A DNA stretch of 64,000 nucleotides from Alcaligenes faecalis (GTDB taxonomy: Bacteria > Pseudomonadota > Gammaproteobacteria > Burkholderiales > Burkholderiaceae_B): assembly GCF_041521385.1 (NCBI RefSeq), contig NZ_CP168006.1, forward strand, positions 2,521,095 through 2,585,094, read 5' to 3'. Position 1 is the first letter of the stretch. Each line of letters opens with the position of its first letter. Below, one piece after another: positions 1-9,296 of this stretch. A model generated the notes under the pieces. That model saw only the letters and a program-made list of their open reading frames with translations, searched no databases and had not been told where the DNA came from. Both the position numbers and the translations under genes were made by a program.

Positions 1-88
1 GGGAAATGCCCTTGAGCACCTCGTTGGTGCCAAAGCGTTTGTGGATGTCGCGTACCTGGACCGCCGCGTTCAGGTCATTGTTTGTCAC
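1..88 (-). CDS. Amino-acid ABC transporter ATP-binding protein, N-terminus only (partial)
   Basis: The first 29 codons of a minus-strand gene run off the left edge. From a GTG at 88, preceded by AAGGACG, the peptide contains VQVRDIHKRFGTNEVLKGIS. That is the typical opening of a polar-amino-acid ABC ATPase (GlnQ/HisP/AapP class), ahead of the Walker A loop, which falls outside the window. It follows glutamate dehydrogenase on the same strand, but a hairpin terminator separates them, so it is probably a separate transcription unit. An out-of-frame ATG just upstream opens a 15-codon reading frame that ends at the GTG; I read nothing into it. The class is well supported by sequence; the substrate is inferred from family only. 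Confidence 0.6.
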   Translation of the reverse strand, partial: MTNNDLNAAVQVRDIHKRFGTNEVLKGIS

Positions 89-210
89 AGCAACGTCCTT
101 GCGGTCAAAGAGAAAGGGGGTAAGGGTTTCATACGGGTGTCATATCCTGGATGCCCGATTCTACCGCTTTCCCCCTGATTTTTTTGCACAATCGCTGTAT
201 TTTGCTCATA

Positions 211-240
211 AAAAGCGGCATAAACCGAGTATGCCGCCTT
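211..240 (-). terminator. Rho-independent terminator after glutamate dehydrogenase
   Basis: The arms GCGGCAT (215-221) and ATGCCGC (231-237) form a 7-bp stem with a 9-base loop. Read on the minus strand, a short T run follows, which fits termination of the gdh transcript just after its stop at 247. Confidence 0.6.
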
Positions 241-246
241 ATGGGC

Positions 247-1536
247 TTAGGGATACAGGCCGCGTACCTGACGAGATTCCAGAATGCGGGCGCAACCCAC
301 AATAAAGGCAGCGGTACGCAGGGTGACGTTGTGCTCGTTGGCAACCGCCGCTACGGTGGTGTAGGCCGCACGCATCATCATTTCCAGCCGGTTGTTGATC
401 TCGTCCTCGGTCCAGAAGAAGCTGGAGAAGTCCTGCACCCACTCAAAGTAGGACACAGTCACGCCGCCTGCGTTGGCCACTACGTCCGGAACAATGATCA
501 CGCCCTTGTCGTTCAGGATGTCATCGGCTTCCGGGGTGGTGGGGCCGTTGGCACCTTCGATCACAATGCGGGCGCGGATGCGGTCGGCATTGTTTTTGTT
601 GATCTGGCCTTCCAGCGCGGCCGGGATCAGCAGATCGGTTTCGATGTGCCAGAAATCGTCATTGGAAATGGCCTCGGCGTTGGGGGCTCCGGCCAGACCC
701 TTATGCTGCTCCATGTGGTCCAGCAGGGCCAGAACGTCCAGACCGTTGGGGTTGTAAACGGTGCCTGTGTGGTCCTGTACGGCCAGTACTTTGGCGCCCG
801 CTTCCTGGAACAAGCGGGCGGCGGTGCCACCCACGTTCCCGAAGCCCTGAACAATGACGCGGGCACCGTTCAGATCGATACCGGCGTCGCGGGCCGCTTC
901 GCAACCTACGGTAAACACGCCACGGCCTGTGGCTTCTACACGGCCAAGACTGCCGCCCAAAGACACAGGCTTGCCAGTGACTACGCCGGTGCTGGTACCA
1001 CCGACATTCATGGAGTAGGTGTCCATCATCCAGGCCATGGTCTGGGCGTTGGTGTTCACATCCGGTGCGGGAATGTCCTTGTTCGGGCCAATGATCACGC
1101 CAATCTCGCTGGTGTAGCGGCGGGTGATACGCTCCAGTTCGGCCTGGGAGTAGTGGCGCGGGTCAATACGAATACCACCCTTGGCACCACCAAAGGGCAG
1201 GTTCACGGCCGCCGATTTGATCGACATCCAGGCAGCCAGCGCCATCACCTCGGACAAGGTGACATCCTGGTGGTAGCGTACGCCGCCCTTGCCTGGGCCA
1301 CGGGACGTATTGTGCTGAACGCGGTAGCCCTCAAAGTGGGCCACGGTGCCGTTATCCAGCTCGATGGGGACGTCGACAATCAGTGTGCGCTTGGGGCGCT
1401 TGAGTGTTTCCACCCATCGGGACAATTTGCCCAGATACGGCGTGACTCGCTCCACTTGTTCGAGATAAATACCCCACGGGCCGACGTCGTCGGCATTCAG
1501 GTATGACGGCAAAGCATGGGTGGGACGATCTGTCAT
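247..1536 (-). CDS. gdhA: Glutamate dehydrogenase (Glu/Leu/Phe/Val dehydrogenase family), probably NAD-linked
   Basis: A 429-residue hexameric-type amino-acid dehydrogenase that interconverts L-glutamate with 2-oxoglutarate and ammonia in the cytoplasm. The substrate-binding motif [10 protein letters not shown] is at about 80-89 and the catalytic-lysine loop PFGGAKGGI at about 114-122. A Rossmann nucleotide loop GFGNVGG at 231-237 is followed by an acidic residue at the end of the second strand (AVQDH, D255), which favours NAD over NADP. Length matches the family. The start is the ATG at 1536, with GAGGAGCT a few bases upstream. The product is certain at family level; the coenzyme and the catabolic direction are inferred. 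Confidence 0.93.
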   Translation of the reverse strand: MTDRPTHALPSYLNADDVGPWGIYLEQVERVTPYLGKLSRWVETLKRPKRTLIVDVPIELDNGTVAHFEGYRVQHNTSRGPGKGGVRYHQDVTLSEVMALAAWMSIKSAAVNLPFGGAKGGIRIDPRHYSQAELERITRRYTSEIGVIIGPNKDIPAPDVNTNAQTMAWMMDTYSMNVGGTSTGVVTGKPVSLGGSLGRVEATGRGVFTVGCEAARDAGIDLNGARVIVQGFGNVGGTAARLFQEAGAKVLAVQDHTGTVYNPNGLDVLALLDHMEQHKGLAGAPNAEAISNDDFWHIETDLLIPAALEGQINKNNADRIRARIVIEGANGPTTPEADDILNDKGVIIVPDVVANAGGVTVSYFEWVQDFSSFFWTEDEINNRLEMMMRAAYTTVAAVANEHNVTLRTAAFIVGCARILESRQVRGLYP

Positions 1537-1730
1537 GAGCTCCTCGATAAGGTTGGGAAAACAGGATACGAGTACACAGTGAAGACGTGTGATGGCGCCT
1601 GGACGCAGAACGCGGCAAACACGCTGTGGATTGGCTTAGCGGTGGCCGTGTGCAACAGTTATGCTATCGGAAATGGCCGCTGTTGTGTTTGCAGCGTTTG
1701 CGATGCTTTTATCTGGGTGCTGGTGCATTG

Positions 1731-2435
1731 ATGGATTCTTCTGACTCTTCCCTTTCTGGTCGCTTGGCGCACTTGCGCCAACGTATCGAACAGGCTTGCT
1801 TGCAGGCTGGTCGCCCTGCCGGTACGGTGGCGCTTTTACCGGTCAGCAAAACCTTTCCTGCGCCCGTGCTGGCGCAAGCTCTGGACTTGGGTTTGTCGCG
1901 AATGGGTGAGAACAAGGTTCAGGAGATTCGGGACAAGCAGACCGAGCTGGCCGATCGCGCGGTGCAGTGGGTGATGATAGGCCATCTGCAGAGCAATAAG
2001 GCCAAAGACATTGCGCGTTTGGCCAGTGAAGTCCAGTCTTTGGATCGTTTGTCGCTGGCCCAGGCCCTGGATCGGCACCTGCAAACCGAGCAGCGTAGCC
2101 TGGATGTGCTTGTGCAGGTCAAGACCTCCCCCGAGCCTGGCAAGTTTGGTTTGGCTCCGGAGCAATTGCCGGCTTTCATGCAGTCCTTGCGCTCGCTCGA
2201 TACTCTGAAAGTCCGGGGGTTGATGACCATGGCCGTCAATAGCGAGGATCCCCAGGCGGTGCGCACCTGTTTTGCAACCTTGCGTCAGTGGCGTGATCGT
2301 CTGGTGGAGATGGGCCATGAACAGGTGCAAGGCCTGTCCATGGGCATGAGCGGCGACTTCGAGCTGGCGATTCAGGAAGGTTCCACTGAAGTGCGAGTCG
2401 GTTCGGCATTGTTTGGCGCACGCGATTACCGCTAA
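1731..2435 (+). CDS. yggS: YggS/PROSC-family pyridoxal-phosphate homeostasis protein
   Basis: A 234-residue protein of the YggS/PLPBP family. This is a single-domain alanine-racemase-like TIM barrel that carries PLP and buffers the free cofactor pool but has no known enzymatic reaction. The Schiff-base lysine is K40 in LLPVSKTFP. The family signatures MGENKVQE, MIGHLQSNKAK and SMGMSGDFELAI are all present. The reading frame is open for 35 codons upstream, but conserved family sequence begins shortly after the ATG at 1731, so I chose that start although no clear Shine-Dalgarno precedes it. It is divergent from gdhA. Confidence 0.92.
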   Translation: MDSSDSSLSGRLAHLRQRIEQACLQAGRPAGTVALLPVSKTFPAPVLAQALDLGLSRMGENKVQEIRDKQTELADRAVQWVMIGHLQSNKAKDIARLASEVQSLDRLSLAQALDRHLQTEQRSLDVLVQVKTSPEPGKFGLAPEQLPAFMQSLRSLDTLKVRGLMTMAVNSEDPQAVRTCFATLRQWRDRLVEMGHEQVQGLSMGMSGDFELAIQEGSTEVRVGSALFGARDYR

Positions 2436-2494
2436 TCGATATCAGCATCGTTACTAATGCCCTACGCAGGGCTGTCCGCGCATAATGTCTCTGC

Positions 2495-2512
2495 GCATCC
2501 CGAACGGGATGC
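2495..2512 (+). terminator. Hairpin after yggS, possible terminator
   Basis: A perfect 7-bp stem, GCATCCC/GGGATGC, encloses a GAAC tetraloop. It lies 60 bases after the yggS stop and 58 bases before the next start. No strong T run follows, so termination is only a possibility. Confidence 0.35.
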
Positions 2513-2570
2513 TTAACACTTAAAAAAACAGTGCCCTAAGCGCGCTGTTTGCATGTACGAAGGAGACATC

Positions 2571-3536
2571 ATGCATTGGAAAAAATTGGGAGTCGGTGTG
2601 TTGCTGGGTGCCAGCCTGACAGGAACGGCCCTGGCAGCGGATTGGCCCCAGTCTGCGGTAACGTGGGTCGTGCCTTATCCCGCAGGCGGTGGTTCAGACG
2701 TGATTGCCCGTTTGGTGGCCAAACAGTTGGAAAGCAGCCTGGGCCAGACGCTGATTGTGGAAAACAAACCGGGGGCCGCTACCATCATTGGTGCCACTTA
2801 TGTCAGCAATGCCAAACCGGACGGCTACACCGTGGGTACCGCTGACTCAGGCACGTTGGCATTTAACTCTTCCTTGTACAACAAGCTGCAGTACGACCCG
2901 GCGGCCTTTACGTATGTGGGGGGGCTGGCCCGTTTCCCCTTGATGCTGGCGGTGCCGCAAGAGTCTCCGTACAAAACGGTGGCGGATTTGCTTGAAGTGG
3001 CTCGCAAACAGCCTGAAAAACTGACGTCCTCGTCCGCCGGTAGTGGCTCACCCCATCATCTGGCGTTGGAAATGTTCAAGCAGCGTACCGACACCCAGAT
3101 CGTGCATGTGCCTTACAAGGGTGCCGCACCCGCTATTCAGGACTTGCTGGGCGGCCAGGTGGATATGTCTTTTGTGGATTCCGCAGCAGCACTGTCCAAT
3201 ATCAAGGCTGGCAAATTGCGGGTTCTGGCGGTGGCCACACCCGAGCGCAGCAGCCTGTTGCCTGATGTGCCAACCATGGCTGAAGCGGGTATTGCCGACT
3301 TCTATGCCTATGCCTGGCAAGGTTTGGTGGGCCCCCCCAAGATGGACGAAGCTGCCCGTCAACATTTGAGTCAGGACTTGATGCAGGCTTTGAAAACGCC
3401 TGAACTGGACCAGCGCATTCGCGCGATGGGTGTAGAGCCCATGCCCATGACGCCCGATGAGTTCCAGGCCTATGCTCAGCGTGAACGAGCTGAATGGGCC
3501 ACGGTTATCGAGCGTGCCGGTATTCGTATGGATTGA
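2571..3536 (+). CDS. Bug-family tripartite tricarboxylate transporter solute-binding protein
   Basis: A 321-residue periplasmic binding protein of the Bug (TctC) family, greatly expanded in Alcaligenaceae. A signal peptide covers roughly residues 1-23 (WKKLGVGVLLGASL, then TALAADWP). The family hallmarks follow: VTWVVPYPAGGGSDVIAR, ENKPGAATIIGA and HVPYKGAAPAIQDLLGGQ. The start at 2571 has AAGGAGACATC directly upstream, an excellent ribosome-binding site. No TctA/TctB membrane genes are nearby, which is usual for orphan Bug proteins, so the ligand (carboxylates are typical) cannot be assigned. It is convergent with the regulator at 3566. Confidence 0.92.
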   Translation: MHWKKLGVGVLLGASLTGTALAADWPQSAVTWVVPYPAGGGSDVIARLVAKQLESSLGQTLIVENKPGAATIIGATYVSNAKPDGYTVGTADSGTLAFNSSLYNKLQYDPAAFTYVGGLARFPLMLAVPQESPYKTVADLLEVARKQPEKLTSSSAGSGSPHHLALEMFKQRTDTQIVHVPYKGAAPAIQDLLGGQVDMSFVDSAAALSNIKAGKLRVLAVATPERSSLLPDVPTMAEAGIADFYAYAWQGLVGPPKMDEAARQHLSQDLMQALKTPELDQRIRAMGVEPMPMTPDEFQAYAQRERAEWATVIERAGIRMD

Positions 3537-3542
3537 CTGTGA

Positions 3543-3562
3543 TGCGGCCGACAGTGGCCGCA
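3543..3562. terminator. Hairpin between convergent genes
   Basis: The inverted repeat TGCGGCC/GGCCGCA (7 bp, 6-base loop) sits in the 29-base gap between the stops of the convergent Bug gene and the Crp-family regulator. It is well placed as a shared terminator, but neither strand shows a T run. Confidence 0.4.
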
Positions 3563-3565
3563 TAA

Positions 3566-4252
3566 TCAGGCGGCATATTCATCGCCGTAACGTTTCAGGC
3601 CGTCCAGGTCCAGCACCTGGACGCCACCATACTTGATCAACAACAGCCCTTCGTTTTCCAGTTGACGCAGGGCCTGGTTGGCACGTTGGCGCGATACCCG
3701 CGCCAGGTAGCCGATCTCTTCCTGGGTAATGTCCAGGCGCAGACCTTTTCCGGGGTAGAGCAGCGGGTTGAACAGTTCTGCCAGACAGCGCGCCACGCGG
3801 GCATCGGGGGTAGACAGGCTGTTGTACTCTGCCTTGCCGATAAATTGCGCCACACGCTCATTGAGCTGATGCAGGAGGTAGCGGTTGAAAGCAATACTCT
3901 GGTCCAGCAAATCGTTGAAACTGTGGGCAGGCAAGCGGGCCACCTGGCTGTCGCGCAAGGCCACCACATCGTATTTACGCTCTTCGTTTTTCAGCAAAGA
4001 GCCTTCGCCAATCCAGCCACCGGCAGGCACTCCCGTCATGGAGGCAATCTTGCCTTCGGAGTTTCCCACTGACACCTTGAGCAAACCCGAAAGCACGCCT
4101 ATCCAAGCAGTGGCGCGCTCTCCCTTGCGTTCGACGATGGCTCCAGCCTCGTATGCGGTGATCAGCGTGTCGCGGCGGACACGCTCTTGCAGCTCGGGCG
4201 TCAACAGGCGAAACCAGGCGGCTCGCTCGGATAAAGCATCTACAACAAGCAT
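3566..4252 (-). CDS. Crp/Fnr-family transcriptional regulator
   Basis: A 228-residue regulator with an N-terminal cyclic-nucleotide-type beta-roll (about 10-120), a dimerisation helix and a C-terminal winged helix. The HTH reads ITQEEIGYLARVSRQRANQA. The recognition helix lacks the E-x-x-S-R signature of true Fnr/Dnr proteins, so it should read a different half-site. No cluster-binding cysteines are visible. An ATG 11 codons upstream (4285) would place the palindrome at 4278-4297 inside the coding region; I prefer the ATG at 4252, which has GAGGG upstream. It is transcribed divergently from the ligase/transporter operon, its likely target. The effector is unknown. Confidence 0.85.
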   Translation of the reverse strand: MLVVDALSERAAWFRLLTPELQERVRRDTLITAYEAGAIVERKGERATAWIGVLSGLLKVSVGNSEGKIASMTGVPAGGWIGEGSLLKNEERKYDVVALRDSQVARLPAHSFNDLLDQSIAFNRYLLHQLNERVAQFIGKAEYNSLSTPDARVARCLAELFNPLLYPGKGLRLDITQEEIGYLARVSRQRANQALRQLENEGLLLIKYGGVQVLDLDGLKRYGDEYAA

Positions 4253-4277
4253 GAGGATTAACCCTCGATAAAGGTCG

Positions 4278-4297
4278 AATGTCATGTCCGTGACAAT
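4278..4297. promoter_or_regulatory. CRP-type palindromic operator between the regulator and the ligase/transporter operon
   Basis: TGTCA (4280-4284), a 6-base spacer and TGACA (4291-4295) form a perfect inverted repeat with the geometry of Crp-family sites (5-N6-5). The flanking A/T extends the symmetry partly. It lies 28 bases from the regulator start and about 130 bases upstream of the ligase start, so it could serve both autoregulation and operon control. That the neighbouring regulator binds it is inference. Confidence 0.5.
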
Positions 4298-4427
4298 CTT
4301 CGGGACGTGCAGCCGATAACTTGATTATTAACAGGCTGCAAATAGCTTGAAGGCAAAACATCTGCCTTCTGCCGCAATCATAAGCAGCCTCCTGGACCAT
4401 AACAAGCCGGGAAAATTCGGAGGAGAC

Positions 4428-6395
4428 ATGGTTGTGCGGATGGATAAAGAGCAGGTAGCGGGTTTACCCGGCACCTTCCCAGCCTGGATAGAACACCATG
4501 CCCAGGTGCGCGGCAACAAGGTTGCCATGCGCGAAAAAGACCTGGGAATCTGGCAGACCTGGACGTGGCGGGAGCTGGCTGAACAGGCCGAGCAACTGGC
4601 TGCGGGCCTGGCCGAGCTGGGAGTCAAAGACGGTCAGCACGTCGCGGTGATCGGTGAAAACCGTCCGCGCCTGTATCTGGCCATGATGGCGGCGCAAATG
4701 CTGGGCGCCGTGCCTGTGCCACTGTATCAGGATGCAGTGGCTCAGGAGATGCTGCATGTGTTGCTGGATGCCAGCATCCGTGTGGCGGTGGTCGAGGACC
4801 AGGAACAGGTCGACAAACTGCTGGAAGTGTGGGACCAGTGCCCTGATCTGAATGCGCTGATCTATGACGATCCACGCGGTTTGCGCAACTATCAGCAAGA
4901 GCAGTTGCAATACATCGAACAAGTCATGGAGCAGGGGCGCGTGCAATTGGCGCGCGATCCGGACTGTGTGCGTCGTATCTGGAAGGCCATTGCGCCTGAC
5001 CATGCGGCTGCCATGTTCTACACCTCCGGCACCACCGGCAAGCCCAAGGGCGTGGTGTTGACTCACGGCGCGCTGGTCGATCGCGGCTTGGCCATTCAGG
5101 AGCTGGAGTCGCTGACCGATGCCGAGGAAGTGCTGGCTTATCTGCCTCCCGCCTGGATTGGGCAGAACATGTTTTCCTACACGCAGTTCCTGGTCACGGG
5201 TTTTACGGTGAATCACCCCGAGTCGCCCGAAACTGTGTCCATCGACCTGCACGACATTGGCCCTACCTATTACTTTGCGCCTCCCCGCGTGCTGGAAGGC
5301 TTGCTCACGCAAGTCACCATTCGGATGGAGGATGCGGGTGCCCTGAAGCGCGCCTTGTACAAGCGTTTTATGTCTCTGGCGCACCGTGTGGGTGTGCAGA
5401 TTCTGGACAAGCGCCCTGGCGTGGGGATGTGGGATCGTCTGTGCTATGGCCTGGGCAATATCCTGATCTATGGACCTTTGCGTAATGCCCTGGGCATGAG
5501 CCGCGTGCGCGTGGCTTATACCGCCGGTGAAGCCATTGGTCCCGACCTGTTCGACTTTTACCGCTCTATTGGCATCAACCTCAAGCAGTTGTACGGCGCT
5601 ACCGAAACCTCGGTGTTTGTCTGCGTGCAGGAAGACGGTCATGTGCGTGCCGACACCGTGGGACCACCTGTGAAAGGCGTGGAAATCCGCGTGGCCGATA
5701 ACGGTGAGATCCAGGTACGCAGCCCCGGTTTGTTCAAGGAGTACTACCGCAACCCCGAGTCCACCGCCGAGTCCTTTACCGAGGACGGCTGGTACCACAC
5801 AGGTGATGCGGGTTATCTGGATACCGATGGTCAGCTAAAGATCATCGACCGTGCCAAGGATGTGGGCAAATTGGCTGATGGCTCCTTGTTCGCACCCAAG
5901 TACATCGAGAACAAGCTCAAGTTCTTCCCCTTCGTCAAAGAAGCCGTGGCTTTTGGCGATGGTCAGGAGGAGGTGTGTGCCTTTATCAATATTGATCTGG
6001 AAGCGGTGGGCAACTGGGCTGAACGCCGCAATCTGCCTTATGCCGGTTACACCGATCTGGCTGGCAAACCCGAGGTCTATGCCCTGATTCGGGATTGTGT
6101 GGCGCAGGTCAATGCGGATCTGGCGAACGACCCCAAGCTGGCTGGCTCGCGTATCAGCGCCTTCCTGATTTTGCACAAAGAGCTGGACCCGGATGACGAT
6201 GAACTGACCCGTACCCGCAAAGTACGTCGCGGCTTTATCGCACAAAAGTACAAGGTTCTGGTCGACGCCCTGTTCAACGGTTTGGACAGGCAGTTTGTGG
6301 AGACAGAAGTGAAGTTTGAGGATGGGCGCAGCGGTCGCATTTCGGCAGACCTGCACATTGAGCGCATGACAGACGCAGCAGCAAGGAGCGCATGA
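4428..6395 (+). CDS. AMP-forming acyl-CoA synthetase (long-chain/aromatic acid type)
   Basis: A 655-residue adenylate-forming ligase that activates a carboxylic acid with ATP and CoA. The P-loop-like motif YTSGTTGKPKG lies at about 198-208. Further adenylation motifs are YGATETS, GWYHTGDAGYLD and the C-terminal RKVRRGF region. The length resembles the FadD15/long-chain class rather than short-chain ligases. The start at 4428 is set by GGAGGAGAC immediately upstream; an ATG 27 codons earlier has no such site. Its stop overlaps the next start (ATGA). As first gene of an operon with a Liv-type transporter and a second CoA ligase, it probably activates an imported branched, fatty or aromatic acid. 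The substrate is unknown. Confidence 0.88.
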   Translation: MVVRMDKEQVAGLPGTFPAWIEHHAQVRGNKVAMREKDLGIWQTWTWRELAEQAEQLAAGLAELGVKDGQHVAVIGENRPRLYLAMMAAQMLGAVPVPLYQDAVAQEMLHVLLDASIRVAVVEDQEQVDKLLEVWDQCPDLNALIYDDPRGLRNYQQEQLQYIEQVMEQGRVQLARDPDCVRRIWKAIAPDHAAAMFYTSGTTGKPKGVVLTHGALVDRGLAIQELESLTDAEEVLAYLPPAWIGQNMFSYTQFLVTGFTVNHPESPETVSIDLHDIGPTYYFAPPRVLEGLLTQVTIRMEDAGALKRALYKRFMSLAHRVGVQILDKRPGVGMWDRLCYGLGNILIYGPLRNALGMSRVRVAYTAGEAIGPDLFDFYRSIGINLKQLYGATETSVFVCVQEDGHVRADTVGPPVKGVEIRVADNGEIQVRSPGLFKEYYRNPESTAESFTEDGWYHTGDAGYLDTDGQLKIIDRAKDVGKLADGSLFAPKYIENKLKFFPFVKEAVAFGDGQEEVCAFINIDLEAVGNWAERRNLPYAGYTDLAGKPEVYALIRDCVAQVNADLANDPKLAGSRISAFLILHKELDPDDDELTRTRKVRRGFIAQKYKVLVDALFNGLDRQFVETEVKFEDGRSGRISADLHIERMTDAAARSA

Positions 6396-7195
6396 TGAGT
6401 GAGGCGCAAATGCCGGGCCGTCACATTGGCCCAGTGGTACTGGATTTGAAGAATATTTCGCTGTCCTTCGGGGGGGTGAAAGCACTGACCGACATCTCGT
6501 TCAATATTCGTGAACACGAGATCCGCTCCATCATCGGCCCGAACGGTGCAGGCAAAAGCTCCATGCTGAACGTCATCAATGGCGTGTATGCACCACAACA
6601 AGGCGAGATTGTCTTGCGTGACCAGAGTTATGCCCGCATGAACTCGCGTCACACCGCTGAGCAGGGCATTGCTCGTACCTTCCAGAACCTGGCGCTGTTC
6701 AAGGGCATGAGTGTGCTGGACAACATCATGACTGGTCGCAATCTGCACATGAAAAGCGGGGTGTTTGCCCAGGCTTTCCGACTGGGCGGTGCCGAGCGTG
6801 AAGAGATTCGCAACCGTGAGTATGTAGAAGGCATCATCGATTTTCTGGAGATCCAGGCCTACCGCAAAACGCCGGTAGGACGCCTGCCTTACGGCCTGCA
6901 AAAACGGGTTGACCTGGGTCGGGCGTTGGCGATGCAACCGAGCATTCTGCTGCTTGATGAGCCCATGGCGGGCATGAACATCGAAGAAAAGCAGGATATG
7001 TGCCGCTTCATTCTGGATGTGAACGAAGAGTACGGCACCACGATTGTTTTGATTGAACACGATATGGGCGTGGTCATGGATATTTCGGACCGCGTGGTGG
7101 TCCTGGACTATGGCAAGAAAATTGGTGACGGAGTACCGGACGAAGTACGACAAAACCCGGACGTCATCCGCGCCTATCTTGGCGCTGGCCATTGA
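6392..7195 (+). CDS. livG: Branched-chain amino-acid-type ABC transporter ATPase (LivG)
   Basis: A 267-residue ATPase with Walker A GPNGAGKSS (about 49-57), the signature region LPYGLQKRVDLGRAL, Walker B ILLLDEPMAG and the switch histidine in IEHDMGVV. The C-terminal LivG extension (IGDGVPDEVRQNPDV) is present. The start overlaps the ligase stop as ATGA at 6392; a second ATG at 6395 is better spaced from AAGGAG (6383-6388). It works with LivF, LivH, LivM and the periplasmic binding protein encoded downstream. HAAT-family transporters of this kind next to CoA ligases often import aromatic or dicarboxylic acids instead of amino acids. Confidence 0.93.
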   Translation: MMSEAQMPGRHIGPVVLDLKNISLSFGGVKALTDISFNIREHEIRSIIGPNGAGKSSMLNVINGVYAPQQGEIVLRDQSYARMNSRHTAEQGIARTFQNLALFKGMSVLDNIMTGRNLHMKSGVFAQAFRLGGAEREEIRNREYVEGIIDFLEIQAYRKTPVGRLPYGLQKRVDLGRALAMQPSILLLDEPMAGMNIEEKQDMCRFILDVNEEYGTTIVLIEHDMGVVMDISDRVVVLDYGKKIGDGVPDEVRQNPDVIRAYLGAGH

Positions 7196-7206
7196 GGGGA
7201 ACGGAC

Positions 7207-8136
7207 ATGGCATTTTTTCTTGAAACCTTGCTGGGCGGGCTGATGAGCGGGATGTTGTACGCCCTGGTCGCGCTGGGCTTTGTCCTGATCTTTAAAGCAT
7301 CGGGTGTTTTTAACTTCGCACAGGGCGCAATGGTGCTGGTGGCCGCACTGGCCATGGCCCGCCTGTCCCAGTGGATACCGCAGATGCTGGGCATGGAGCC
7401 GGGCATCCTGGGCAATGTGCTGGCTTTCATTGTCTCGGCCATTTTGATGTTTGTGCTGGCCGTGGTCATTGAACGCTGGGTGCTGCGTTATCTGGTCAAC
7501 CAGGAAGGCACGACCTTGCTGATGGCCACCATCGGTATCAGCTATTTGCTCGATGGTTTGGGCCAGATCGTGTTTGGCAGTTCCGTGTATTCCATTGATG
7601 TGGGCATGCCTAAAGACCCAGCTTTCATCCTGGAGTCCGTGTTTGAAGGTGGTGTGCTGGTCAGCCTGGAAGACTTGAGCTCTGCTGTGGTGGCGGCCTT
7701 GCTGGTTGTCGCCTTGGCCATCTTCTTCCAATACACCAACGTGGGCCGCGCCCTGCGTGCGGTGGCCGATGATCACCAGGCTGCACAGTCCATTGGTATT
7801 CCCTTGAACCGTATTTGGGTCGTGGTCTGGACGGTGGCCGGTTTGGTGGCATTGGTAGCCGGCATTATCTGGGGCTCCAAATACGGGGTGCAGTTCACCT
7901 TGTCGACCGCCGCGTTGCGCGCCTTGCCCGTGGTGATTCTGGGTGGTCTGACCTCGGTGCCCGGTGCCATTGTGGGTGGCCTGATTATCGGGGTGGGCGA
8001 GAAAGTGTCCGAGGTTTATCTGGGCCCTTATGTAGGTGGCGGCATCGAGATCTGGTTTGCTTATGTGCTGGCCCTGGTGTTCCTGCTGTTCCGACCACAA
8101 GGTCTGTTCGGCGAGAAGATTATTGATCGCGTCTGA
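7207..8136 (+). CDS. livH: Liv-type ABC transporter permease (LivH)
   Basis: A 309-residue inner-membrane permease with about eight hydrophobic segments. It carries LivH hallmarks such as GLMSGMLYALVALGFVLIFK near the start, GRALRAVADDHQAAQSIGI in the cytoplasmic coupling region and VVILGGLTSVPGAIVGG near the end. The ATG at 7207 is 11 bases after the livG stop and follows GAGGGGAACGGAC. It pairs with LivM to form the pore. Confidence 0.93.
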   Translation: MAFFLETLLGGLMSGMLYALVALGFVLIFKASGVFNFAQGAMVLVAALAMARLSQWIPQMLGMEPGILGNVLAFIVSAILMFVLAVVIERWVLRYLVNQEGTTLLMATIGISYLLDGLGQIVFGSSVYSIDVGMPKDPAFILESVFEGGVLVSLEDLSSAVVAALLVVALAIFFQYTNVGRALRAVADDHQAAQSIGIPLNRIWVVVWTVAGLVALVAGIIWGSKYGVQFTLSTAALRALPVVILGGLTSVPGAIVGGLIIGVGEKVSEVYLGPYVGGGIEIWFAYVLALVFLLFRPQGLFGEKIIDRV

Positions 8137-8148
8137 GGTGGAGCCGAT

Positions 8149-9213
8149 ATGATTTACCGCGAAAATGGTCAGTTCAAAAGCAGCTACCGGGCTGACCAGC
8201 AGATTTTTCCCATCCGCCAGGATCGCTATGTGATGTTGGGCTTGTTGCTGGTGGCATTCCTGCTGGTGCCAGCCATGGCATCCAACTACTTCCTGCAAGC
8301 TATTCTGATCCCCTTTCTGATCCTGTCTTTGGCAGCGATTGGCCTGAATATTCTGGTGGGTTATTGCGGCCAGATTTCCATCGGTTCAGGTGCCTTCATG
8401 GCTGTGGGTGCTTACGCCGCCTGGAACTTTGGTGTCCGTATTCCGGAATTGCCACTGGTGTTTCAGATCCTGTTGGGCGGCGTGTTTGCCACCCTGGTGG
8501 GTGTGGCCTTCGGTATTCCCAGCTTGCGTATTCGTGGCTTGTATCTGGCTGTCACGACCTTGGCCGCACAGTTTTTTGTGGACTGGGCATTTCTGCGAAT
8601 TGCCTTCTTCACGAACTACTCGCCCTCGGGCAATGTGTCGGTGCCAGCCTTGAGCGCGTTTGGCTTGCCGGTTCAAACTCCCATGCAAAAGTACTTGTTT
8701 GTACTGATCTTTGTGGTGGTGTTTGCCTTGCTGGCCAAGAATCTGGTGCGTGGCGCAATTGGTCGTCAATGGATGGCGATTCGTGACATGGACGTGGCCG
8801 CTGAAGTGATTGGTATCCGTCCGGTCTACGCCAAGCTCACGGCCTTTGCGGTCAGTTCCTTCATCATCGGTGTGGCCGGTGCCTTGTGGGCCTTTGTACA
8901 CCTGGGTTCCTGGGAGCCGCTGGCTTTTGACCTGACTCGCTCTTTGCAACTGCTGTTCATTGTCATCATCGGCGGTCTGGGCTCGATTGTGGGCAGCTTC
9001 TTTGGTGCCGCTTTCATGGTCTTGCTGCCTGTGCTTCTGACCAACGTGCCGCACTGGTTTGGTATGTCCATCGGCGTGGATACCGCCTCGCACATTGAGC
9101 ACATGGTGTTCGGTGCCTTGATCGTATTTTTCTTGATTGTGGAGCCGCATGGTTTGGCTCGACTCTGGAGTATTGGTAAGGAAAAGCTGCGTTTGTGGCC
9201 CTTCCCCCATTAG
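8149..9213 (+). CDS. livM: Liv-type ABC transporter permease (LivM)
   Basis: A 354-residue polytopic permease. An N-terminal cytoplasmic stretch of about 30 residues precedes the first membrane helix. Family motifs include GLNILVGYCGQISIGSGAF, RIRGLYLAVTTLAAQFF and the EAA-like loop RDMDVAAEVIGI. GGLGSIVGSFFGAAF near the end is also typical. The start has GAGGTGGAGCC upstream. It partners LivH, 12 bases downstream of its stop. Confidence 0.93.
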   Translation: MIYRENGQFKSSYRADQQIFPIRQDRYVMLGLLLVAFLLVPAMASNYFLQAILIPFLILSLAAIGLNILVGYCGQISIGSGAFMAVGAYAAWNFGVRIPELPLVFQILLGGVFATLVGVAFGIPSLRIRGLYLAVTTLAAQFFVDWAFLRIAFFTNYSPSGNVSVPALSAFGLPVQTPMQKYLFVLIFVVVFALLAKNLVRGAIGRQWMAIRDMDVAAEVIGIRPVYAKLTAFAVSSFIIGVAGALWAFVHLGSWEPLAFDLTRSLQLLFIVIIGGLGSIVGSFFGAAFMVLLPVLLTNVPHWFGMSIGVDTASHIEHMVFGALIVFFLIVEPHGLARLWSIGKEKLRLWPFPH

Positions 9214-9296
9214 TAGGTAGGCAGTTTATTACAACAACAGCCCCGCCAATCGGGACGGGGTACTTAGACAAATGGTACTTATCGGAGGACCAGGAG

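Noticed and set aside
151..1506. A 451-codon plus-strand open frame
   Set aside because: Exact antisense of glutamate dehydrogenase; repetitive Gly/His/Val composition typical of a GC-rich shadow frame.
4464..5798. A 444-codon minus-strand open frame
   Set aside because: Antisense shadow of the acyl-CoA synthetase, with no ribosome-binding site and no family pattern.
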